A program made the position numbers and the translations under genes. A stretch of DNA of 5,239 bases from Desulfurococcales archaeon. Its GTDB lineage: Archaea > Thermoproteota > Thermoprotei_A > Sulfolobales > NBVN01. The stretch spans positions 1-5,239 of the forward strand of contig JAGHCP010000140.1 of the NCBI GenBank assembly GCA_021160415.1. Direction: 5' to 3'. The notes under the pieces were generated by a model that was not told the origin of the DNA, did no database searches, and was given only the letters and a program-made list of their open reading frames with translations. Below are positions 1 to 5,239 of this stretch, piece by piece (position 1 is the stretch's first letter; each line of letters starts with the position of its first letter).

Positions 1-831
1 CCAGAAGAGGCTCGCAGTAACCGCGGTTAAGGTCTGCGCCGCCGTCAGCAGGGCGGGGAAGTAGTCCGGGGTGTGGAGATCCCTTATCAGTCTGGGGACC
101 CAGGCAAGGGTTAGGAGGTTAACCCCGGTCATCATAAGCAGCATGAGGATGAAGGTGTTGACCGCTTGAATATCTATCTCCTCCTCGACGGATCTGGCTT
201 GAGTGATTCTGACACCCTTCAGAGGCGTCAGGACCGCTAACCCGACGGAGACGAGACCCACGGAGAAAGCCGTTACATAGAGTAGGATGTATTTCCATAT
301 ACCCTCACCTAGGGCTAGGATCGTGATAAGCGTCAACTGCCCGGCAATAGATGATATGCTTGAACCCATCGTTCTGTAGGCTATTAACCGCTTGAACCTG
401 AGGCCCTGGAAGTAGGTCAGGAATGCCGAGTAAAGGAACACTCCGGTGGGAACGGTAGCCGCGACAGCTCCTGCGTAGGTGAGGGCCAGTAAAGGCGTGG
501 AGTAGGCTGCGAACGGTATTGAGAGCCAGAGAAGCCTCTCAATCACTAAGGAAGCTATGAGCCTTCCCTTAACCTCCCTGCCGCCGTTCTTGAGGAACCG
601 GTAGAGAATCCCTGAAACTATCAGTGCCAGCCCGCCGGCGATGAAGTTGAGCTCTAAGAGTCCTTTGAGGTCTAACCCGAGGTTCGAAACAAGGAATATG
701 GGCGTGACTCCCCTAGAGACTGAGACGTAGAACCCTCCGAAGACGGCCTCGAGGGCCAGCAGCGTGAACGCAAGGCTGCCGGTGTCTCTCCGGGTGGTTT
801 CCCCGAGGATCATCGCTCCCCCGGCCAGCAT
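1..831 (-). CDS. MFS-like multi-pass membrane protein, C-terminus beyond window
   Basis: The reading frame is open from base 831 down to base 1, so 277 residues are visible and the C-terminus is missing. Hydrophobic stretches suggest about eight membrane helices, near residues 18-38, 55-78, 91-110, 113-138, 155-175, 180-203, 223-245 and 257-277. A polar, acidic loop (about 204-222, with Glu216-218) follows the sixth helix. Six helices, a cytoplasmic loop, then more helices is the layout of a 12-helix major facilitator superfamily transporter, but I see no clear copy of the G-x3-D loop motif, so substrate and family are inferred. The start was put at ATG 831 because a TATA-like element lies about 23 bases upstream, giving a leaderless or nearly leaderless message. 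ATG 813, preceded by GGGGGAG, is the alternative. In-frame stop TAG at 865-867 bounds any extension. It follows another transporter gene by 33 bases. Confidence 0.72.
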   Translation of the reverse strand, partial: MLAGGAMILGETTRRDTGSLAFTLLALEAVFGGFYVSVSRGVTPIFLVSNLGLDLKGLLELNFIAGGLALIVSGILYRFLKNGGREVKGRLIASLVIERLLWLSIPFAAYSTPLLALTYAGAVAATVPTGVFLYSAFLTYFQGLRFKRLIAYRTMGSSISSIAGQLTLITILALGEGIWKYILLYVTAFSVGLVSVGLAVLTPLKGVRITQARSVEEEIDIQAVNTFILMLLMMTGVNLLTLAWVPRLIRDLHTPDYFPALLTAAQTLTAVTASLFW

Positions 832-850
832 TAATGAGGTGCTGAGGCCC

Positions 851-857
851 TTATAAA
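851..857 (-). promoter_or_regulatory. TATA-like promoter element for the MFS-like gene
   Basis: The minus strand reads TTTATAA here, in the short gap after the stop codon of the upstream transporter. Its centre is about 23 bases from ATG 831 and 41 from ATG 813. Archaeal TATA boxes usually centre 26-27 bases before the transcription start, so transcription would begin almost at ATG 831 or give a leader of about 14 bases for ATG 813. The inference is that this gene can be expressed separately from its neighbour. Confidence 0.45.
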
Positions 858-864
858 GGTCTCC

Positions 865-2115
865 CTACGTCAAGCGTCCCCAGCCCCTCCGCATGCCGGC
901 GATCAACGGGAGGGCAGCGGACACCATGAGTACGGCGCCGAACGCGAACGGTGCCGCAGTGCCGATACCTCGGAAGATGGCTGAACCGATCATTGGTGCG
1001 GGCACTGAGAAGTAGGTCCTGAGTGAATCAACCCCCGACCTAACCCTCCCCATATTCCTTGGGCCTAAGATGGTTGCTGTTATTGTGTTGTACCCTGTGA
1101 CCCAGAAAGCCATGCTCCAACCCATGACGAACGCCGCCAAGTAGATGATGGGTGGGGAGGACGTTAGTAGCGCCGCCACGCTGGACGCCCCTATGAACTC
1201 ATTAAGTATCAGTACCTGAACCGCGCCGAGAACGTCCGCTATGTGGCCCGCTGGTAGAGCGGAGACTAGCATCCCCACACCTCTTAGGGTGTTGAACCAA
1301 CTCACAGCCATATCCTCGAAGCCTAGGTACTCCTTCAGGTACGCGTTGATCATGGGCATCCACAACATCCATCCGTACCTGTCGAGAATTCCGAAGAGGG
1401 CGAGCGGGATAACCCTCTTATCTATGAGGAGGGCCTTCCTGTATATGCAGACGCCTTTCCTGAGGCCTGAGGCGCCGCGGCACTCGAGCCACTCATCCCT
1501 CACACCTTGGGATGTGGCCTCAGCCCTGTGCGTTTCCTCCACGTTCCTTGCTGGAGGTAGGACTATCGCCGCGAAGCCTGAGGTGCCGGCCACCATGAAG
1601 ATACTTAGGTAGATGAGGAGCTCCTTATAGGTGAAGAACGTTAGGAGGAGGCCGAGGGCAAAAGGCGTCACTATATTCATGACGTTGTAGAGAGCTGCAA
1701 GCAACCCGAAGTGCTTACCTAGGGTTGAGGAACTGACGATCTTAGCTGTTAAGGACCCCCTCGAAACCTGCCATGACATCATGCCGAGGTATGAGAGGGC
1801 GTAGGAAAGAATCAGGATGGGGTACGTAGGGATCAAAGCTGGGAGCAGCAGGGAAAGAACTGTGGAGGAGCCTGCGACGATCCCTACTTCCGATGCGTGC
1901 CCTGAGTCGGTCAAGTAACCTATCAGTGGGAGAAGCAACGCTGAAATCAACGCTGCGTAGGTCGCTATAGGGCCTAAGTCCGCTGTATGGTAACCTAAGG
2001 TTAAGATGTAGAGGGGGTAAAGGTACATGAACCCAGGCATCCCTACCCCACGTATCACTGTGAACATCCATACCCCTTTCAACACCCTCCTACCTTCGCT
2101 TCTTACCGCATCCAC
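865..2115 (-). CDS. Major facilitator superfamily (MFS) transporter
   Basis: This 416-residue polytopic protein has the usual length and layout of a 12-helix MFS permease: six hydrophobic segments (about 14-36, 46-67, 77-95, 100-118, 135-160, 165-187), a long hydrophilic central loop (about 188-234), then six more. The signature loop between helices 2 and 3 is visible as G66-x3-D70, and a matching copy at the start of the second half (G290-x3-D294-x2-G297) supports the two-fold MFS repeat. It should move a small solute across the cytoplasmic membrane with an ion gradient; the substrate cannot be told. The central loop carries two cysteines, C212 and C223. The start is GTG at 2115, preceded nine bases upstream by GGGAGG; no other in-frame start lies nearby upstream. 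A TATA-like element at 2184-2192 suggests its own promoter rather than read-through from the dehydrogenase-like gene 102 bases upstream. Confidence 0.88.
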   Translation of the reverse strand: MDAVRSEGRRVLKGVWMFTVIRGVGMPGFMYLYPLYILTLGYHTADLGPIATYAALISALLLPLIGYLTDSGHASEVGIVAGSSTVLSLLLPALIPTYPILILSYALSYLGMMSWQVSRGSLTAKIVSSSTLGKHFGLLAALYNVMNIVTPFALGLLLTFFTYKELLIYLSIFMVAGTSGFAAIVLPPARNVEETHRAEATSQGVRDEWLECRGASGLRKGVCIYRKALLIDKRVIPLALFGILDRYGWMLWMPMINAYLKEYLGFEDMAVSWFNTLRGVGMLVSALPAGHIADVLGAVQVLILNEFIGASSVAALLTSSPPIIYLAAFVMGWSMAFWVTGYNTITATILGPRNMGRVRSGVDSLRTYFSVPAPMIGSAIFRGIGTAAPFAFGAVLMVSAALPLIAGMRRGWGRLT

Positions 2116-2124
2116 GCACGTAGG

Positions 2125-2130
2125 CCTCCC
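2125..2130 (-). promoter_or_regulatory. Ribosome binding site of the MFS transporter
   Basis: The minus strand reads GGGAGG, complementary to the CCUCC anti-Shine-Dalgarno core of 16S rRNA, nine bases before GTG 2115. This supports the non-ATG start of the transporter. Confidence 0.65.
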
Positions 2131-2183
2131 ACCTGCTGATCCGTAGAAGTGTTTGATGACGCATTAAGGTAGGGGTTCGGAGC

Positions 2184-2192
2184 TAATAAAAA
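2184..2192 (-). promoter_or_regulatory. TATA-like promoter element for the MFS transporter
   Basis: The minus strand reads TTTTTATTA. A start about 26 bases downstream would fall near 2162 and give a leader of about 46 bases containing the GGGAGG site. A second AT-rich candidate, GTATAT, lies at about 2203-2208. The T-run could also act as a U-rich terminator for the dehydrogenase-like gene, whose stop codon is only about 25 bases upstream, so the two roles may overlap. The rest of the 102-base gap shows nothing else I can support. Confidence 0.4.
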
Positions 2193-2217
2193 TTGTTCGG
2201 GGATATACGCAGAAAAT

Positions 2218-3009
2218 TCAGAACTGCGACTTAAGAAGACCTCCGTCCACAGGTATTGCGGCACCGTTCACGTACGAGGCGTACCTGCTCAGCAGGAAAG
2301 CAACCACGTAACCCACCTCCCTTGGCTGCCCGACCCTGCGGAGAGGTACCTCACCCGCGAATCCCTTAATAACCTCCTCGGGATCCACCCCTTCCCTACG
2401 TGCTCTATCCTCGGCTATGTACCTCACCCTATCCGTCATTATGTAGCCGGGCATCACAGCATTAACCTTTATCCCCTCCGGGCCGAGCTCCCTAGCTAAA
2501 GTCTTCATCAATCCGTGGACGGCTATCCTTAAGGTGTTTGAGAGGGCTATGTTCGGTATCGGCTCCTTAACAGCTACGCTGGTTAGGAACACGATGGAGG
2601 GGTTCCTCGATCTCTTCAAGTAAGGCAGGGACTCCCTCGCAAGTATGATGGCGCTCCTCACTAGGAGATTGATCCCCTCCTCCCAGTCATCACTGCTTAA
2701 TTCCTGGAAATACCCGGCCTTCGGAGGCCCGGTCACGTACACAAGGGCGTCCAGCCCCCCAAGAAACTCAACGGCTTTACCGACCAGATCCACCACTTCA
2801 TCCCCGACTCTCAGGTCAGCCTTAGCACCAGCCACCCTCCCCCCGAACGATGCCTGAAGCTCCTCAACAGCCCTCCGAACAGTTTCCTCATGCAGTCCGT
2901 TGATGAAGACATTACACCCCTCATCCAAGAGGGCCTCAGCGATCCCCCTCCCAATCCCTCTTGTGGAGGCAGTTACGAGAACTTTCAGTCCATCAATACC
3001 TAACCCCAA
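2218..3009 (-). CDS. Short-chain dehydrogenase/reductase-like protein with altered catalytic tetrad
   Basis: The 263-residue length and Rossmann layout are those of classical SDR enzymes (FabG / glucose dehydrogenase-like). The dinucleotide-binding loop is T13-A-S-T-R-G-I-G20, with Ala where most members have the first Gly. D65 is the usual adenine-contacting acid. The N-A-G motif is replaced by V92-T-G-P-P96. N114 and S144 of the tetrad are present, but the Y-x3-K position, 13 residues after S144, reads S157-x3-R161. P187-G188 and the C-terminal V-D-G-G (254-257) are intact. This pattern recalls the CDD subgroup of ketoacyl-reductase-like SDRs (cd05344, from memory) noted for imperfect NAD-binding and catalytic motifs. 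An NAD(P)-dependent sugar, alcohol or keto-acid reaction is possible, but substrate and even activity are uncertain. Start is TTG 3009, the only in-frame start before stop TAG, with GGTG eight bases upstream as a weak ribosome site. It is divergent from the metallophosphoesterase. Confidence 0.9.
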   Translation of the reverse strand: MGLGIDGLKVLVTASTRGIGRGIAEALLDEGCNVFINGLHEETVRRAVEELQASFGGRVAGAKADLRVGDEVVDLVGKAVEFLGGLDALVYVTGPPKAGYFQELSSDDWEEGINLLVRSAIILARESLPYLKRSRNPSIVFLTSVAVKEPIPNIALSNTLRIAVHGLMKTLARELGPEGIKVNAVMPGYIMTDRVRYIAEDRARREGVDPEEVIKGFAGEVPLRRVGQPREVGYVVAFLLSRYASYVNGAAIPVDGGLLKSQF

Positions 3010-3038
3010 AGCATGAACACCGGTGAATAATTGAGGCT

Positions 3039-3050
3039 AAGTAATTACTT
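3039..3050. promoter_or_regulatory. Perfect 12-bp palindrome in divergent promoter, candidate operator
   Basis: The sequence AAGTAATTACTT equals its own reverse complement and stops being symmetric one base further out. It lies 30-41 bases upstream of TTG 3009, overlapping where the TATA box of the dehydrogenase-like gene is expected: on the minus strand a purine-rich AGAAAAAG, resembling a BRE, comes first and then TAATTACTTA. A dimeric regulator bound here would block that promoter. Both the promoter and the operator roles are inferred from position and symmetry only. Confidence 0.4.
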
Positions 3051-3060
3051 TTTCTGTCTA

Positions 3061-3084
3061 GGGAGGGAAACGAATTTACCTCCC
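3061..3084. repeat. Inverted repeat GGGAGG/CCTCCC flanking a TATA-like stretch
   Basis: Perfect six-base arms at 3061-3066 and 3079-3084 are separated by 12 bases containing GAATTTA. That stretch centres about 35 bases before ATG 3111 and could be the TATA box of the metallophosphoesterase gene, with transcription starting near 3102 and a leader of about nine bases. The arms could bind a regulator or form a hairpin if transcribed. No Shine-Dalgarno match sits immediately before ATG 3111, in line with a very short leader. Confidence 0.3.
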
Positions 3085-3110
3085 AACACCAAACTAAAGC
3101 GGCATTGGGA

Positions 3111-3824
3111 ATGACGAGGCTCCTCCTGATCTCCGACATACACGGGAATGTGGAATCGCTGAAAGCCGTTATCGAGTCAGCACCCACCTACGACGAGGTC
3201 CTCGTGCTGGGCGACCTCGTGGACTACGGTCCTGACCCCGACGCGGTGATAGACATTATTAAGGAGTTAGGTGGGAAGGTAGTTGAGGGCAACCACGACC
3301 ACGCCGTGGTTAAGGGTGTTGACTGCAGGGCAGGCCCATCGCTTCATGATGCGAGCGTTTACACGCGGAAGGAGATCACTGATAAGAAGCTGAGCCGCAC
3401 CGACTTAAGGTGGCTGGCATCACTACCTGACCACGTAAGAATGGATTTAGGGAGCCAGACCGCCTTAGCGGTGCATGCGACCCCTAAGGACAGGCTATTC
3501 AAGTACCTTCAGCCGTGGTTACCTGAGGAGGAATTTAAGGAGTACGTGGGGGAGGAAGCCCCCTCATTAATTCTCGTGGGCCACACCCATAGGAGGTTCT
3601 TAAGACCCACGTCCTTCGGGAAAGTCGTCATTAATCCGGGGAGCGTGGGCCAGCCGAGAGACGGTGACTGGAGAGCTTCCTACGCAGTCCTGACGGATGA
3701 GGGAAGCGTTGAGTTCTTCAGAGTTAAGTACGACGTTGAGACCACTATTAGGAAGTTGAAGGAGAGCGTTAGGAGTGATGAGGTGTTCCTCAAACTCGCT
3801 AATATCTTGAGGTCAGGTAGATAG
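3111..3824 (+). CDS. Calcineurin-like metallophosphoesterase (YfcE/ApaH-related)
   Basis: This 237-residue soluble protein carries the full di-metal set of the calcineurin-like phosphoesterase fold. Numbered from ATG 3111: D9-x-H11 in the first strand, G34-D35, G60-N-H-D63, H122, and G157-H-T-H160. It is followed by a family-typical N-P-G-S-V-G-Q-P-R-D stretch (175-184). Length and motif order fit the short prokaryotic group annotated as phosphodiesterase/phosphatase (COG0622/COG0639-like), which binds Mn2+ or similar metals and hydrolyses phosphoesters; the natural substrate is not predictable. ATG 3111 was chosen because the protein then begins immediately before the first beta strand, as in relatives. 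TTG 3105 is in frame two codons earlier. It is divergent from the dehydrogenase-like gene and convergent with the PAP2-like gene, 22 bases from stop to stop. Its stop TAG lies inside a tandem 10-bp duplication. Confidence 0.93.
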   Translation: MTRLLLISDIHGNVESLKAVIESAPTYDEVLVLGDLVDYGPDPDAVIDIIKELGGKVVEGNHDHAVVKGVDCRAGPSLHDASVYTRKEITDKKLSRTDLRWLASLPDHVRMDLGSQTALAVHATPKDRLFKYLQPWLPEEEFKEYVGEEAPSLILVGHTHRRFLRPTSFGKVVINPGSVGQPRDGDWRASYAVLTDEGSVEFFRVKYDVETTIRKLKESVRSDEVFLKLANILRSGR

Positions 3825-3834
3825 AGGTAGATAG
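3815..3834 (+). repeat. Tandem 10-bp duplication across a stop codon
   Basis: Two perfect adjacent copies of AGGTAGATAG (3815-3824 and 3825-3834) end and follow the metallophosphoesterase gene. The first copy contains the gene's stop TAG (3822-3824). The second supplies another in-frame TAG at 3828-3830, and a third in-frame TAG occurs at 3840-3842. The unit length suggests slippage or a small duplication; no coding effect is expected because the first stop is retained. Confidence 0.75.
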
Positions 3835-3846
3835 TCACGTAGTTCA

Positions 3847-4452
3847 TCAGGGAAGGAGTTGCGGGGCTACAGCAACGAACAGCGCTGTGAGGAGCGTGAA
3901 CATGACCCCTACTATGGTCCCTAGAGCGAGCTCGAAGGGTGAGTGAGCCTTCAGAGAATGCCTAGCGAAGTATATCGGCACTAGCAGAAGGTAGAGGGCT
4001 GCGTAAGGCATGCCGAAGTTAATCACCATGTAGGTCGTGGGGCCTGATATGCCGCATGCATGCACGCTCGCTTTCCACTTAAGTGTGAAGACAGCCATCG
4101 CGCCAGTCACGACCGCGTAGGTTAGGATGAAGTAACTCAAGTGTCGATCAAGCAGTAAGAACCTGTAGGTCAGGTACCCGCCTGCGTACGCAGCGACCGC
4201 TAGGATGAAGTAGATAGGTCTATCACCTCTCTCGCTGACGAATACGTCAACCTTACCCCTAACTGCGTTTATCAGTATGGGAAGTAATGGAAGCAAGCCA
4301 AAGAAAGCTAACTCCGTCAGGAATGAGGTGAGGGTTAAGTCACCCTCAACCCAGAGGATGAGCGTCGCCAGCATGACCGCGTAAGTGTTCGCGTTTAAGG
4401 CGTAGGAGATCCAGAGAGCCGCCCTAACCCTCCCTGCTCCCGAGGCACTCAA
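3847..4452 (-). CDS. PAP2-like six-helix membrane protein (phosphatidic acid phosphatase-related)
   Basis: The 201-residue protein has about six membrane helices (near 12-34, 43-64, 79-97, 107-124, 138-162, 172-195), as in membrane PAP2 phosphatases. PAP2 motif 2 is seen as S129-x-H131 within a K-x-S-x-H-x2-G-x2-G-P pattern. Motif 3 is R164-x5-H170-x3-E174, with the presumed nucleophile H170 and Glu in place of the usual Asp. Motif 1 is altered to E74-R-x2-R78-P79 instead of K-x6-R-P. Proteins of this type occur in several archaea and are generally annotated as PA-phosphatase-related. A lipid or polyprenyl phosphate hydrolysed at the membrane is the likely substrate class, but activity is unproven. 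The start is TTG 4452 with AGAGG eight bases upstream; the next Met lies inside the first helix. It follows surE by 24 bases on the same strand and is probably co-transcribed with it. Confidence 0.82.
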   Translation of the reverse strand: MSASGAGRVRAALWISYALNANTYAVMLATLILWVEGDLTLTSFLTELAFFGLLPLLPILINAVRGKVDVFVSERGDRPIYFILAVAAYAGGYLTYRFLLLDRHLSYFILTYAVVTGAMAVFTLKWKASVHACGISGPTTYMVINFGMPYAALYLLLVPIYFARHSLKAHSPFELALGTIVGVMFTLLTALFVAVAPQLLP

Positions 4453-4460
4453 GCCTTGAA

Positions 4461-4465
4461 CCTCT
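4461..4465 (-). promoter_or_regulatory. Ribosome binding site of the PAP2-like gene
   Basis: The minus strand reads AGAGG, continuing as GTT, in the 24-base gap after the surE stop codon and eight bases before TTG 4452. It matches the archaeal Shine-Dalgarno core and supports both the TTG start and translation of this gene as the second cistron after surE. Confidence 0.55.
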
Positions 4466-4476
4466 TTACCCTGCGC

Positions 4477-5239
4477 CTACCTTCCGTGAAGCGACCCCTC
4501 TATGTGTCGCCTGACCTCATCCTCAAGCGGGGTGAGTTGCTTAAGCCCTTTACTAGCGTTGAGGTTTATGTTGAGGGGCGTTATGGTCACGCACCCCTTC
4601 TCGAACGCCTCGACGTCAGAGTCGCTCTCAACCTCTCCCTTAACGCCGAAGAGCCAGAAGTACTTCCTCCCGCGAGGATCCATCCCTTCCTTATACGCGG
4701 CTCTCCACCTGATCCTAGCCGCCCTAGCAACCTTTGCACACCCTGCGAACTTCGCCGGGATGTTCACGGAGAGCAGGTCAACCCCCTCCGGCAGGCCGGA
4801 CCTCATAACGTACTTAACGACGCCCCCGACGACGCTCTTAATGAGCTCCCTGAGTGTCGGGGCCCTGAAGTCATCGAAACTCATAACATCGGCCGAGAAG
4901 GCAACGGAGGGTATCCCCATTAGGGCTGACTCTATCGCCACCGCCAGCGTCCCGCTGTAGAAAATGTGCTGAAGGGATAGGTTATCCCCCACGTTAACGC
5001 CTGAAAGCGTCAGGTCGGGCTTAAATCCACTCACCTCGATAGCCAGGTGGAGAGCATCCACAGGCGTGCCGTCCGTGACGTGGACAAGCCTACCCTCATA
5101 CATCTTACTGATGTATCTGAGAGGCCTCGAGAAAGTTATTTCCCTCCCCGAAGCCGATCTTGGGTACTCCGTGGATGAAACGAAGACCTCACCGAACTCA
5201 CCCGCGACGTCCGCGAGTAGGTAGAGACCCGGGCTTAAA
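4477..5239 (-). CDS. surE: SurE-type 5'-nucleotidase/phosphatase, N-terminus beyond window
   Basis: The frame is open to the right edge: 253 residues are visible, with stop TAG at 4477-4479. Only about a dozen N-terminal residues should be missing, including the N-D-D metal motif, because the visible part begins with the S-P-G-L stretch that follows it. Other SurE hallmarks are R-S-A-S-G (residues 27-31 of the visible part, S28 matching the active-site Ser), T-D-G-T-P-V-D-A, S-G-V-N-V-G-D-N with the metal-ligand Asn (about base 4995), Y-S-G-T-L-A-V-A-I-E, G-I-P-S-V-A-F-S and L-L-S-V-N-I-P. SurE enzymes are cytosolic metal-dependent phosphatases acting on nucleoside monophosphates and sometimes short polyphosphate. 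The stretch before the Ser reads S-S-T-E-Y-P-R rather than the common A-P-D-x3. A start at ATG 5103 would be internal and would remove the catalytic N-terminal part. It heads a likely two-gene transcript with the PAP2-like gene. Confidence 0.95.
   Translation of the reverse strand, partial: LSPGLYLLADVAGEFGEVFVSSTEYPRSASGREITFSRPLRYISKMYEGRLVHVTDGTPVDALHLAIEVSGFKPDLTLSGVNVGDNLSLQHIFYSGTLAVAIESALMGIPSVAFSADVMSFDDFRAPTLRELIKSVVGGVVKYVMRSGLPEGVDLLSVNIPAKFAGCAKVARAARIRWRAAYKEGMDPRGRKYFWLFGVKGEVESDSDVEAFEKGCVTITPLNINLNASKGLKQLTPLEDEVRRHIEGSLHGR

Noticed and set aside
1241..1612. Plus-strand open frame of 123 codons
   Set aside because: It is antisense to the MFS transporter, shows no family resemblance and has no ribosome site.
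1742..2071. Minus-strand open frame of 109 codons in another frame of the MFS gene
   Set aside because: It overlaps the well-supported transporter on the same strand and has a low-complexity Arg/Pro/Ser/Asp composition.
2143..2159. TGATGA and CTGA motifs suggesting a C/D box guide RNA
   Set aside because: Only one CTGA followed by one TGATGA is present; the C-D'-C'-D order and spacing of an archaeal C/D RNA are not met.
2645..2857. Plus-strand open frame of 70 codons antisense to the SDR-like gene
   Set aside because: It is Thr/Ser/Pro-rich with no domain and lies fully inside a gene with clear SDR motifs.
2993..3187. Minus-strand open frame of 64 codons spanning the divergent intergenic region
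   Set aside because: It overlaps both the SDR-like and the metallophosphoesterase genes and has no recognisable content.
4456..4960. Two overlapping plus-strand open frames of about 150 codons (4456-4923 and 4502-4960)
   Set aside because: They lie antisense to surE, which has unmistakable family motifs. Their translations are Ser/Pro/Leu-rich with no recognisable domain, as expected of shadow frames.
4477..5103. Complete short SurE starting at ATG 5103
   Set aside because: The same frame continues upstream with conserved SurE residues (S-P-G-L and R-S-A-S-G) to the window edge, so the gene is cut by the window rather than short.

Overview
The window looks archaeal, most plausibly from a thermophilic lineage of the Thermoproteota/TACK group. 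The grounds are AT-rich TATA-like elements at about the archaeal -26 distance from possible transcription starts, GTG and TTG start codons beside GGAGG-type ribosome binding sites, frequent AGG/ATA codons, and a SurE plus PAP2-like protein pair of a type I associate with archaea. The exact lineage cannot be read from this sequence. There are six protein genes, two of them cut by the window edges. There are no RNA genes, mobile elements or CRISPR arrays, and no gene-free stretch longer than about 110 bases.

Bases 1-2115, minus strand, hold two consecutive multi-pass membrane proteins. The upstream gene is a complete 12-helix transporter of the major facilitator superfamily (865-2115). The downstream gene (1-831) is an MFS-like protein whose C-terminus lies beyond base 1. 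They are 33 bases apart, with a TATA-like element in the gap, so the second may have its own promoter. Bases 2218-3009, minus strand, encode a short-chain dehydrogenase/reductase-like protein in which the catalytic Tyr and Lys are replaced by Ser and Arg.

Bases 3010-3110 form a divergent promoter region with two symmetric elements: a perfect 12-bp palindrome and a GGGAGG/CCTCCC inverted repeat. To the right, on the plus strand, is a calcineurin-like metallophosphoesterase (3111-3824). It converges, with only 22 bases between stop codons, on a minus-strand pair: surE (nucleotidase/phosphatase, 4477-5239, N-terminus beyond the window) followed 24 bases later by a six-helix PAP2-like membrane protein (3847-4452).

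Three phosphoryl-hydrolase folds of unrelated origin therefore sit together in the right half. SurE and the PAP2-like protein look co-transcribed; the metallophosphoesterase is on the other strand. A shared pathway is only an inference. I see no convincing new defence or mobile system. The most distinctive points are the degenerate SDR active site, the symmetric elements of the divergent promoter, and a 10-bp tandem duplication across the stop codon of the phosphoesterase.
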